Made by a program: the position numbers and the translations under genes. This document shows, piece by piece, positions 24,901 through 32,288 of a DNA stretch of 64,000 bases. The notes below the pieces were generated by a model. It was not told where the DNA came from, made no database searches, and saw only the letters and a program-made list of their open reading frames with translations. The stretch comes from UBA2336 sp049306095 (GTDB lineage: Bacteria > Bacteroidota > Bacteroidia > Cytophagales > Cyclobacteriaceae). The stretch's first letter is position 1, and the number at the start of each line of letters is the position of its first letter. The stretch covers positions 1 through 64,000 of the forward strand of contig JBAQPU010000012.1 in assembly GCA_049306095.1 (NCBI GenBank). The letters run 5' to 3'.

Positions 24901-27801
24901 CCACTAACGGTTACAGGTTCTAATTCTGTTCCTGATATTCAGGCCGGTGTTACGCTGCCAGCAGGTACTATGTTTAATCAACCAACTTCATATTCACTGA
25001 ATCTTGATGTGATCAGAAACAATTACGGGTATTCTACGGATAATTGGTTTTATATTCTTGCTTATGGTAAGGATGCCAACGGAAATGAAACATACCGTAC
25101 CTTTCAATACTTTGATGTCTTTGATAATGGACCCGTTCCCTCCATTCTTGGAATTAACGAAGGTCAGAATGTTTGTGCAGACGATCCAACAATTAATCTT
25201 TCATCCACTGAACCAGGTTATACAATAAGTACTTTCGGAATAAATCCAGGAGCATATTCAGGCTCTTTATCAGGAACAAATAATAAAGATTTTAACCCTG
25301 GGCATTCAAGTTTAACAGGAGCTGATGAAATTCCGTTAACGATTCATATGGACTATAGTGATTTTAATAATTGTCCTAATCGTGTGACCAGGAATTTTAA
25401 CTGGGTAAAAAAACCACTTGCTCCAACTGCACCTGATGTTTCATATTGTAAAATTACTTCCGGGGGTGCGCAATCATACACAATTAATGCTACTCCAAAT
25501 GGTTCTGCTTCAAACCCATACTGGTATGAATTGGATCCTGTTTCAAATCCCACTACTCCCGTTATTGACTCTCTCAACTTTATTGGATTTGTGGCACCCG
25601 GAATTACAGGTTTGGTTGCAACCGCAAAAAATTTCTATGTAACACAAAACTACAAGGGTTGCGAGGGTTCCGTTGAGGTGGTTCAGATAGAAATAAGAGA
25701 GGCGCCTACAGTTTCAATCACTCCAGACCCAATTTGCGAAGATAGAGATTTTATAATAAGAGGCCCGGAAGAAAGTCCAGGTGTTCCTTATGAGGAGTAC
25801 CATTGGACATTTGGCGATGGGCAATCGACAACAATTTTAAATGACAGTACAATTAGTCATAATTATGGTCCGGGTACAGGTTCAGCTCCCTTCACAATTG
25901 GATTAACAATTAAGAACTCCTTAAACTGCTTCAACAGCGCAACCATACCAGTAACAGTTGGATTGAACCCGAAACCAGATTTTACATACAACTTCATTTG
26001 TGATGGTGATTATACAAAATTTAACGCTACAACAGACATAGCAATTAACCAGGCAGAGTGGGATTTCGGAGACCTGGTAACAATCCCAAGAACCGGTATT
26101 GGAAGCCCCGCCCCTGAGGGCGGTACTGTAATTGCACCGGAACATAACTTTACAAACGGCCCTGGTGTCTACCCGGCAACGGTTACCACTTACACCAGTA
26201 GTGGATGTTATAATTCGAAAACTAAAAACGTTACAATACTTGAATTTCTTCATCATACTACAGTTTCATTTTATGATATGTCTACAGTTGACGGTGGCCG
26301 CGGTTTCTGGACTCTGGAAGATAAGGCAGGGAATTCAACCTGGGAATTTTCCATCCCTACTGTTTATCCTAAAAACAATTTTACCACTAACGCCTGGGTT
26401 ACAAATGCAAATGGAAACTATTCTCCAAATGAAGAATCATTTTTAAACAGCCCATGTCTTGACATTGAACTGGTTGAAAGGCCGGTAGTAACGATCGATT
26501 TTATCTTGCAATCTGATGAAAATAGAGATGGGTTCGTATTGGAGTTTTCGAAAGATGGGGGAGTAAACTGGAATTCGTTAGGAGGTGTTAATACTGGAGT
26601 AAACTGGTTTAATACCACAGGATTTTTCTCCGGAACAATAGGAAATAGTGCAATCGGTTGGTCAGGGGATTCCTGGAAACTGGCAGATAATCCCGCTGCA
26701 GACACTATAGCTCAGGCAAGACGGGCACTTGATAATCTTGGTTCCCTAACTCAAGCGGAGAGGGCAAAAGTCCGATTTAGAATTGCCTTTAAATCTGACG
26801 GCATTCGTGAATTAGGTGGATTCGCTTTTAATAAATTCACCATTAATAGTAGAAATAGACTGTTATTAATTGAAAACTTTACAAATGACGTTTATGATCC
26901 TAATAACAATGCATTCAATTCAAATACTGATTTAAATAACGAAACTGCCAAAATCCAATATCATTTAGGGTTTCCACAAAATGACCAATACTATTTGGGT
27001 AATCCCGCTGATCCATCGGCAAGGGCAGCCTATTATGGCATTCCTTTTAACGATCAAAATATGCCCCGTGGTTACATTGATGGTTATAGCGAGGGAAAGT
27101 TTTCACAACCTTCATGGATAAATAACCGTACATCGAAACAATCCCTTAAAACATCTGAGTTTACTCTGACCGTTGCTTCATTACCTGCTGATCCTTCTTA
27201 TCTAAAAGTGTCAGCTTCCATCACTGCTCTATCTTTTATTCCAGCTACTGCAAGACCTGTGCTTCACTTAGCGGTTCTTGAAAAGACAGTAGGCGATAAT
27301 CAGAATGTTTTAAGGTCCTTAATCCCATCTGCTCTTGGACACCTTCTTCCGACCCCAATAAATCAAAGTGTTCTAATTAATATAATAGATAGTGTTCGAA
27401 TTGAAGACCCAACAATCGATTTGAGTGACTTGGCTTTAGTTGCTTTTATTCAGGATGAAAGAACGCATGAGGTTTACCAGGCGGCTTTTGATAATAACCC
27501 CACTAACCTTCCAACCGTTATCACCTCCACCGAAGACCCTCAATACGCTGAAAAGGTTCACCTCTACCCGAATCCGGCCAACAGGGAAGTAAACATTGAA
27601 TTGCCAGCCGCGGTTACTCGTGAAACCAGCGTGTCGTTGTTGGATGCCCAGGGGCGTACCGTTGTCCACAGTACGGTTGGTGCAGGTGAAAGAAGAAAAA
27701 CCATCAGCACGGCCGATCTGGCCGGTGGGGTGTACATCATCCAACTCCCCGATCCGGCCGGGGGGCTCGTGAGAAAAAAGGTGATGGTGGTGCATCAGTA
27801 A
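21997..27801 (+). CDS. Giant multidomain surface protein with T9SS type A C-terminal domain
   Basis: 1934 residues from the ATG at 21997 (a TTG nine bases earlier is in frame). Signal peptide MKRIFYFFGILFLVLHATAS. Domains by inspection: two FN3-like domains (about 28-270; TGFTVSTVSDTELQLNWTDA), a Big_5-like Ig domain (about 415-530; PVNGAIGVSVLLTQLSITFN), an IPT/TIG-like module (about 535-610), gliding-protein-like Ig and PKD domains (YHWTFGDGQST, EWDFGD, about 1260-1415), a region resembling T9SS adhesins (FVLEFSKDGGVNWNSLGG), and an Omp28/thioredoxin-like segment (LLLIENFTNDVYDPN, about 1625-1720). The end, HLYPNPANREVNIELP ... GGVYIIQL, is a T9SS sorting domain. It should be exported to the cell surface. 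It is the last gene of the operon. The C-terminal module is much richer in GC than the passenger. Confidence 0.88.
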   Translation: MKRIFYFFGILFLVLHATASFSQNQPTNHVTGFTVSTVSDTELQLNWTDAVAGAEAPEFYLIVGRELPGGTFPAVADGPEVPADADWSNGNFAAIIAYGGSDVLSVTGLNPETEYEFSIYPYQESGGNANYKIASVPTQSGFTYSISPGGHSTVFTATLNGDIDIDLSFDAASTLTDADGYVLYRRSGSAASLTGLNDGATPPATLGGSTTLVYTTNNSETTYSDTGLDGGVTYHYVLVPFNYDGANNETFVYLTNGAEPRASESTNLIISITPIVGGGIAGNPLSSGSSNEAILGFSLTTNGPTTLDDLNIDVTTTPTGKFLNPRIFKSTNATYGGDVSINSGTLTATQLQFSGIGDVLAAGTTNYFIVVNVNPAANGSTPAIQPFFTEADISFTSPTGTAQTVTVTGLDYSFIDASPPTVSAEVPVNGAIGVSVLLTQLSITFNENVAYVGDNSNDANRIRIWDDDANSFVETIDIVDVSVAGSLVTMTTNYAFNPNTNYDVVIGNSVFEDLAANPFAGIAVGSWEFQTEDYPFISGMSDGTVCIGDQLTITGARFTGTGGTGNTKPFVFVNGVQVPPADITAFSSSSITLTVSVGSTGNVTVENQDNLLTSNGNALTVHPQINTGISVSPATLTPAQNTNVDISLSPSQSSSYSYALILTAAPGAYSEVPPSTVDTQSGNSGTQTLNTSASADDLDVVGDYTYRIDVSRTGCTTRTLSNTPFTLTVAALSVNVSATDASVCIGSSTTLIGAATGGTGFYQFRWTSTPPGYSSSSSSPTVSPTSNIRYNLELEDNAGNIVNDFIDIVVNPLPTANIVPAPLESVVRTNYTLENRNYQLYGSPAGGVFSGQGVTLLGDGNYYFNPLSATVGLWPIVYTYTDGNGCSGQDTENFIVNTAAINNLDLLYCRNSSPSTPLITEVNLSPNSTFPAAFQFTRLVFYRQQRYSPYSYCIAESAPTFSFCGLPNPLTVTGSNSVPDIQAGVTLPAGTMFNQPTSYSLNLDVIRNNYGYSTDNWFYILAYGKDANGNETYRTFQYFDVFDNGPVPSILGINEGQNVCADDPTINLSSTEPGYTISTFGINPGAYSGSLSGTNNKDFNPGHSSLTGADEIPLTIHMDYSDFNNCPNRVTRNFNWVKKPLAPTAPDVSYCKITSGGAQSYTINATPNGSASNPYWYELDPVSNPTTPVIDSLNFIGFVAPGITGLVATAKNFYVTQNYKGCEGSVEVVQIEIREAPTVSITPDPICEDRDFIIRGPEESPGVPYEEYHWTFGDGQSTTILNDSTISHNYGPGTGSAPFTIGLTIKNSLNCFNSATIPVTVGLNPKPDFTYNFICDGDYTKFNATTDIAINQAEWDFGDLVTIPRTGIGSPAPEGGTVIAPEHNFTNGPGVYPATVTTYTSSGCYNSKTKNVTILEFLHHTTVSFYDMSTVDGGRGFWTLEDKAGNSTWEFSIPTVYPKNNFTTNAWVTNANGNYSPNEESFLNSPCLDIELVERPVVTIDFILQSDENRDGFVLEFSKDGGVNWNSLGGVNTGVNWFNTTGFFSGTIGNSAIGWSGDSWKLADNPAADTIAQARRALDNLGSLTQAERAKVRFRIAFKSDGIRELGGFAFNKFTINSRNRLLLIENFTNDVYDPNNNAFNSNTDLNNETAKIQYHLGFPQNDQYYLGNPADPSARAAYYGIPFNDQNMPRGYIDGYSEGKFSQPSWINNRTSKQSLKTSEFTLTVASLPADPSYLKVSASITALSFIPATARPVLHLAVLEKTVGDNQNVLRSLIPSALGHLLPTPINQSVLINIIDSVRIEDPTIDLSDLALVAFIQDERTHEVYQAAFDNNPTNLPTVITSTEDPQYAEKVHLYPNPANREVNIELPAAVTRETSVSLLDAQGRTVVHSTVGAGERRKTISTADLAGGVYIIQLPDPAGGLVRKKVMVVHQ

Positions 27802-27819
27802 GAATTGATTGATCTGGCC

Positions 27820-27867
27820 GGTGCCGGCACGAAAAGTATTACAGGCGTGCCGGTACTTTCTTATTTT
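27820..27867 (+). terminator. Intrinsic terminator after the T9SS surface-protein gene
   Basis: GGTGCCGGCACG (27820-27831) pairs with CGTGCCGGTACT (27845-27856) over about 10 of 12 positions plus a G-T wobble, with a 13-base loop, followed by TTCTTATTTT. It lies 18 bases after the stop codon and is the end of the STAND operon transcript. Confidence 0.75.
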
Positions 27868-28013
27868 ACCACAAAAGCCACTACCTGCCTAAAAAATGTT
27901 TCATTCTATCTAATTAAAAATCAGACACTTAAAAGGCGTACGACCCATTGCAGGAATAGTTTACTTATCCTATTTTTAATGTTCAATCAATCCTTAACCT
28001 ACGGCAGTATTGC

Positions 28014-28814
28014 ATGGAAATCTTCCTTAAAGCCGAAACCTGGCTCGCACTCTTAACGCTTACTTTTTTTGAAGTCGTACTGGGTATCGACAATGTCATT
28101 TTCATTTCCATTGTGTCCAATAAACTACCGGTTGAACACCGCGCCCGTACCCGTAACATTGGTTTGGCGTTAGCCATGATTGTGCGAATCCTGCTGTTGC
28201 TGGGCATTACCTGGGTGATTACGTTTGTTGAGCCATTGTTCTCACTGTCTGATATTATTTCACAACGGGTGGTCGACTACCTGGGCATTCCCGATCATTC
28301 GTTTAGCGGCCGCGACTTAATCCTGATGTTCGGGGGGATGTTTCTGATTGCCAAAAGTACCCGGGAAATCGGTCACGAAATGGAAGGCGAAGAAGAGATT
28401 GAGGTTGCCTCCAAACAAAAAGTAAATGTTACCGGTATTATTGTACAAATCATTTTTCTGGATATCATTTTCTCCTTCGATTCTATCCTCACCGCAGTAG
28501 GGCTAACCGACCAGGTGGTAATCATGATTGTGGCGGTCATTATTTCCATTGCCATTATGATGTTGTTCTCCGGTAAAATCAGTGATTTTATTCACAAACA
28601 CCCTTCCATGGAAGTACTCGCCCTCGGTTTCCTCATTCTCATCGGGTTTATGCTCTTTTTGGAGGGCCTTAAGTACGACATCCCGAAGGGATACATGTAC
28701 TTTGCCGTTGCCTTTTCTTTGTTAATTGAATTTGTAAACATCCGCGTGCGCGGAAGCGGCAAGAAAAAGAAATACAAAGAAACCGCCACCGAGGAGGAAG
28801 AAGCACATGTCTGA
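28014..28814 (+). CDS. TerC-family integral membrane protein
   Basis: 266 residues with about seven membrane helices. The signature EVVLGIDNVIFISIVSNKLP in the first helices, with the second half repeating FLDIIFSFDSILTAVGLTDQ, is diagnostic for TerC/YkoY/YegH proteins, including the conserved acidic residues (E, D in each half) within membrane helices. TerC-like proteins have been linked to manganese export and metal loading of exported proteins. A charged tail (GKKKKYKETATEEEEAHV) ends the protein. The stop overlaps the DinB-family gene by 8 bp. The 212-bp gap upstream holds the terminator of the previous operon and otherwise nothing recognisable. Confidence 0.9.
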   Translation: MEIFLKAETWLALLTLTFFEVVLGIDNVIFISIVSNKLPVEHRARTRNIGLALAMIVRILLLLGITWVITFVEPLFSLSDIISQRVVDYLGIPDHSFSGRDLILMFGGMFLIAKSTREIGHEMEGEEEIEVASKQKVNVTGIIVQIIFLDIIFSFDSILTAVGLTDQVVIMIVAVIISIAIMMLFSGKISDFIHKHPSMEVLALGFLILIGFMLFLEGLKYDIPKGYMYFAVAFSLLIEFVNIRVRGSGKKKKYKETATEEEEAHV

Positions 28815-29340
28815 CGAACGACTACAATACCCGATTGGGAAATTTGCGCCACAGGAAACCTACACCGTTGAAGAAATTGCTTCGCTGATCAACAGCATCG
28901 AAAAAATTCCGGCTAAAATAGAAGAGGTACAAAAAAGGCTTTCGCCCGCGCAACTCGAAACTGCGTATCGTACCGGGGGGTGGACTGCCCGGCAAGTGAT
29001 ACACCACCTTTCCGACAGCCACATGAACGCCTATATCCGGATTAAATGGGCGCTCACCGAAAATACACCAACGATTAAAGCCTACAACGAAAAAGCCTGG
29101 GCCGAAACCACCGAAACTAAATCAGACCCGGCTCTCTCGGTTGCCTTACTGAAAGCCCTTCATGCGAAATGGGTCATTCTGCTGAGGTCGCTCTCAAAAG
29201 AGGATCTTCAAAAAAGCTTTGTTCATCCCGATAGCGGCAAACAGATTCGGCTCGATCGCTCCATTGCCTTGTATGCGTGGCATGGCGAACATCATCTCGG
29301 GCATTTGAAGATTGTTTTGGAAAACAACCTTAAACCTTAA
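28807..29340 (+). CDS. DinB/YfiT-family putative metal-dependent thiol transferase
   Basis: 177 residues. The opening LQYPIGKF and GGWTARQVIHHLSDSHMNAY, then AWHGEHHLGHL, match the YfiT/BstA subgroup of the DinB superfamily. The metal site is expected from His66/67 and the HxxxH of H159/H163. The superfamily contains bacillithiol-, mycothiol- and glutathione-dependent transferases; which thiol is used in this organism is not known. It overlaps terC by 8 bp. Its C-terminus N-L-K-P-stop is encoded by two AACCTTA heptamers, in the same phase as the end of the four-helix-bundle gene at 14725, so the last residues may have been supplied by the repeat. Confidence 0.88.
   Translation: MSDERLQYPIGKFAPQETYTVEEIASLINSIEKIPAKIEEVQKRLSPAQLETAYRTGGWTARQVIHHLSDSHMNAYIRIKWALTENTPTIKAYNEKAWAETTETKSDPALSVALLKALHAKWVILLRSLSKEDLQKSFVHPDSGKQIRLDRSIALYAWHGEHHLGHLKIVLENNLKP
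29326..29339 (+). repeat. Two-unit copy of the AACCTTA heptamer at a gene end
   Basis: AACCTTA occurs at 29326-29332 and 29333-29339, followed by degenerate heptads AATCCCA and AATCTTT. It encodes the last residues of the DinB-family gene and matches the unit type in the long array at 14711-14878. Confidence 0.7.
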
Positions 29341-29362
29341 ATCCCAAATCTTTAACTCTTCA

Positions 29363-30313
29363 TTGAACTATACCCCTCCTTTCCTCCTCTTTAACGCTCA
29401 CCTGGAAACCATCTACCCATCTCTGTTAAGGCGGGTATCGCTTCAACCGTATGAGCGCGAACGCATCTCTACCCCTGACGATGATTTTCTTGACCTTGAT
29501 TGGCTTAAACAAGGAAGTTCTAAACTCGTTATCCTTTCGCATGGACTCGAAGGCAATACGCAACGATCGTATATAAAAGGAATGGCGCGTGCGATATACC
29601 AGCGCGGGTATGATGTACTGGCCTGGAATTTTCGCGGGTGCAGCGAAGAAATGAACAAAGCACTACGCTTTTATCACAGCGGTGCAACCGATGACCTGGC
29701 AACAGTGGTTGATCATGCTCATGCTCTTTCACACTATCGTGAACTAAACCTGGTGGGTTTTAGCCTGGGCGGAAACCTGACGCTTAAATACCTGGGAGAA
29801 GACCGACAACACCCGGCATCCTTGCGAAATGCGGTGGCCATTTCGGTTCCCATGGATCTGCACACCAGTTGTATGAAGATATCGCAGCCTTCCAACTGGA
29901 TTTATTCACAACGTTTTTTAAGAAGCCTGAGAAAAAAGGTTCTGCAAAAATCAAGGCTCATGAACGGAATCGATGTTCAGGGACTTGAAAAAATAAAAAC
30001 GTTGCAGGAATTTGATGATCACATTACCGGGCCTATACATGGCTTTAAAAATGCCCTTGACTACTACCAGCAGTGCAGTTCCATCAAATTTGTTCAACAC
30101 ATTGCACTACCCACACTCATTGTGAATGCGGCCAATGATCCTTTCTTAAGTAAAGAGTGTTATCCGCATGACCTGCTGAAAGATCATCCGTCCGTTACAT
30201 TTGAAAGCCCTTCGCATGGAGGGCATGTTGGTTTTGCTCAATTCAACAAAAATGGGCTATATTGGTCGGAACAGCGTGTACTCGATTTTTTAAGACTCCA
30301 TACAGATGGTTGA
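29363..30313 (+). CDS. Alpha/beta hydrolase, YheT family
   Basis: About 316 residues if the TTG at 29363 is the start (LNYTPPFLLFNAHLETIYPS); a TTG at 29312 would add 17 residues and overlap the DinB gene. No ATG is available, and homologues usually have 5-10 residues before the PPF motif. Hydrolase motifs: KLVILSHGLEGNTQRSYIKG, WNFRGCSEE, the nucleophile elbow LVGFSLGGN, TLIVNAANDPFL (acid) and SPSHGGHVGF (His). YheT/ABHD1-3-like proteins are esterases of uncertain substrate. It overlaps the SRAP gene by 8 bp, so the TerC-DinB-YheT-SRAP genes are probably one operon. Confidence 0.82.
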   Translation: MNYTPPFLLFNAHLETIYPSLLRRVSLQPYERERISTPDDDFLDLDWLKQGSSKLVILSHGLEGNTQRSYIKGMARAIYQRGYDVLAWNFRGCSEEMNKALRFYHSGATDDLATVVDHAHALSHYRELNLVGFSLGGNLTLKYLGEDRQHPASLRNAVAISVPMDLHTSCMKISQPSNWIYSQRFLRSLRKKVLQKSRLMNGIDVQGLEKIKTLQEFDDHITGPIHGFKNALDYYQQCSSIKFVQHIALPTLIVNAANDPFLSKECYPHDLLKDHPSVTFESPSHGGHVGFAQFNKNGLYWSEQRVLDFLRLHTDG

Positions 30314-31001
30314 CCGTTATAGCCTGACTGCTTCGGCAAATGCAATTCATGAACGATTTGCTGTTGAGGTCCAGGATTTTTTCAAACCACGCTATAACAT
30401 TGCTCCCTCACAATTACTTCCGGTGATTACCGGTTCGGGCCGGCAGGGCTTGTCGTGGTTTTATTGGGGCCGGCCACCGCACTATGCCAAAAGCAGAAAC
30501 CTGGCTGAAAAAATTATTAACCTGCCCTCGGAAACCCTTCGCGAAAGGCCCGTATTGAAAAAAGCCCTGTTTCGTCACCGATGCATCATTCCCGCTGATG
30601 GTTTTTACGGTTGGAAAAAGATTGGTAAAAAAACAGCCATTCCGCACCGGTTTACGGTTAACGATCAACCTCTATTTTCATTTGCCGGAATTTGGGAAGA
30701 GTTTGAAGACGACAGCGGAATAGTTCACACCTTCACCATCATTACCACTGCCGCCAATGAGTTGGTACTACCGTTTAGCGAGCGTATGCCTGTAATTCTC
30801 CAACAGGCGCAGGAAGAAGTCTGGCTCTCAGCTGCATCAACAGAATCTCAACTCGTTCATATCCTGGAGCACTATGCCGCTTCCGGCATGAGCCTCTACA
30901 CCGTATCGCACGCCATTAGTAATCCTAACAATGATTTTCCTTCTATTATCCTGCCGGCTCCGGCCTCCGACCAGCATGGCAACCTGACGTTGTTTGATTA
31001 A
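30306..31001 (+). CDS. SRAP (YedK/HMCES) family protein lacking catalytic residues
   Basis: 231 residues. The fold is clearly SRAP: RYNIAPSQLLPVI, FYWGRPPHYA, EKIINLPSETLRERPVLKKA, RCIIPADGFYGWKK, FAGIWEEF, ITTAANELVLPFSERMPVIL. SRAP proteins crosslink to abasic sites in single-stranded DNA through Cys2, helped by a Glu in GFYEW and a His before ERMP. Here position 2 is Val (start MVDRYSL instead of MCGRYSL), the Glu is Gly102, and the His is Ser158; the conserved Asn72 is kept. All three reading-frame positions were checked in the bases. It is therefore probably not crosslink-forming, though it may still bind DNA. Related Cytophagales proteins may share this pattern (recollection, unchecked). 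Confidence 0.85.
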   Translation: MVDRYSLTASANAIHERFAVEVQDFFKPRYNIAPSQLLPVITGSGRQGLSWFYWGRPPHYAKSRNLAEKIINLPSETLRERPVLKKALFRHRCIIPADGFYGWKKIGKKTAIPHRFTVNDQPLFSFAGIWEEFEDDSGIVHTFTIITTAANELVLPFSERMPVILQQAQEEVWLSAASTESQLVHILEHYAASGMSLYTVSHAISNPNNDFPSIILPAPASDQHGNLTLFD

Positions 31002-31010
31002 CACAAACTT

Positions 31011-31952
31011 TTAGAATCCGTCATCGTCTTCTTCTTTCTTAGCAGGAGCTGAATCTTCCTTCTTGGTTTTTTTAGGTTTATCCTTCTTCTTCAAAAAAGA
31101 AAACATTCCTTTTTTCTGTTCAGGTGGCTGTTGTGACGGAGGCGGTGATTGAACTGCCGATGAATCTCTTGGCTTTCCTTCAAAGTCATCATAATAATTT
31201 TCTTCCTGAACCGGGGCAATGGTTTGGGTAGAATCGGCTGCCTGCTTCTTCTCCTTCTTCTTGAACAAGCCGGCAAAGAAACCTTTAATTCCTTTCCGTT
31301 CTTTCTTTGCTTTTCCGGAAGAACCTTTGCCTGCTTCAGTTGCTCCTTGTTGCGCTAATTTGGCATCGGGCAATAAGAGCACATCACGCAAGTACCACAT
31401 GTAATTATCCTGCTCTGTATTATATCCTACCTCCTCTACATAATAGCGGGGTTTCTCCGGAACATATTTTCCTGTAACCGGATCGTACTTCAGACTATCG
31501 GGGAAATTATATTTTAAAATCCGAACCTCTTTATCTTTCGTGATCACGTACACGCTGTCATCCACTACCTGTGCGCTGTCGGCTGGCTCGGCATCAACGA
31601 TATACGTACTGTCAATAATGGATTGGGCTGCCCTATCCAGCTCGGCACCCGTTACCTGTTTTGCCGGATCAAGGGAATCAGGTAGTACAACTAACACGCG
31701 CTTAGCCGGAACGGTTTGTAAACTCCTTGTCTTCTTTTTAAAGGAGGTCGGCTCAGCAATTAAGTATTTGTTTTTGCCGGGGGCCGAGGCATAAATTTTA
31801 GGTGTGGAATCCTCATTGAAATAGCTGAACTTCTTGCGTAAGGCGTCTTTATCATAGATATAGGCACTCTGATAGGCAGGGCAAACCAGCCGTTGGGTGC
31901 ACGACACCATCGTTAAGCAAAATACAACTACGACAATACTTGCCCTTATCAT
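31011..31952 (-). CDS. Lipoprotein with lysine/glutamate-rich C-terminus
   Basis: 313 residues. Signal peptide MIRASIVVVVFCLTMVSC with lipidated Cys18. The mature N-terminus TQRLVCPAYQSAYIYD is followed by conserved-looking segments (KFSYFNEDSTPKIYAS, KKYLIAEPTSFKKK). About 100-200 has repeated SDYVI-like strands with short motifs (DDSVYVITKDKEVRILKYNF, EEVGYNTEQDNYMWYLRDVL). The last 100 residues are low complexity, rich in K, E, P, Q and S, probably disordered. It resembles a conserved envelope protein of Cytophagales; I cannot name a function. It is convergent with the SRAP gene (9 bp between stops). Confidence 0.65.
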   Translation of the reverse strand: MIRASIVVVVFCLTMVSCTQRLVCPAYQSAYIYDKDALRKKFSYFNEDSTPKIYASAPGKNKYLIAEPTSFKKKTRSLQTVPAKRVLVVLPDSLDPAKQVTGAELDRAAQSIIDSTYIVDAEPADSAQVVDDSVYVITKDKEVRILKYNFPDSLKYDPVTGKYVPEKPRYYVEEVGYNTEQDNYMWYLRDVLLLPDAKLAQQGATEAGKGSSGKAKKERKGIKGFFAGLFKKKEKKQAADSTQTIAPVQEENYYDDFEGKPRDSSAVQSPPPSQQPPEQKKGMFSFLKKKDKPKKTKKEDSAPAKKEEDDDGF

Positions 31953-32092
31953 GATAGGGGTAAATCAAACAAAAATAATGATTTTAGCCAGAACTAATCC
32001 GAAAACAGGGTCATTTGTAACCAATTGGCATACAAATAATTACCTATCCATGATTTATGGATAACTTCTATCAAATTAGCCTGCTGGCGGGC

Positions 32093-32287
32093 TTAATAGC
32101 CGAAAATATAACGTTTCAGGATGATGATCAGGCATATGAGAAACATCAGAATTGCGATTCTATTGATGATGTGCATCGCCCTGATACTTTCATTCCTGGG
32201 CCTGTTCGGATCTTTTTTCCGAAAGAAATAGCCTCCCACTTCGCCAATCTGAAAAAATTCTTTAAACCAGTTTCGTTTTTGCTCCAT
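32093..32287 (-). CDS. Small single-pass membrane protein
   Basis: 64 residues from the ATG at 32287 (an upstream in-frame start would add five residues). It reads MEQKRNWFKEFFQIGEVGGY, then FFRKKDPNRPRNESIRAMH, then one membrane helix (IINRIAILMFLICLIIILKR) and a short tail. I associate this pattern with a small uncharacterised Cytophagales family, possibly DUF6728 (recollection, not checked). It begins 1 bp after the stop of ispG and is probably in the SDR-ispG operon. Confidence 0.72.
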   Translation of the reverse strand: MEQKRNWFKEFFQIGEVGGYFFRKKDPNRPRNESIRAMHIINRIAILMFLICLIIILKRYIFGY

Positions 32288-32288
32288 G

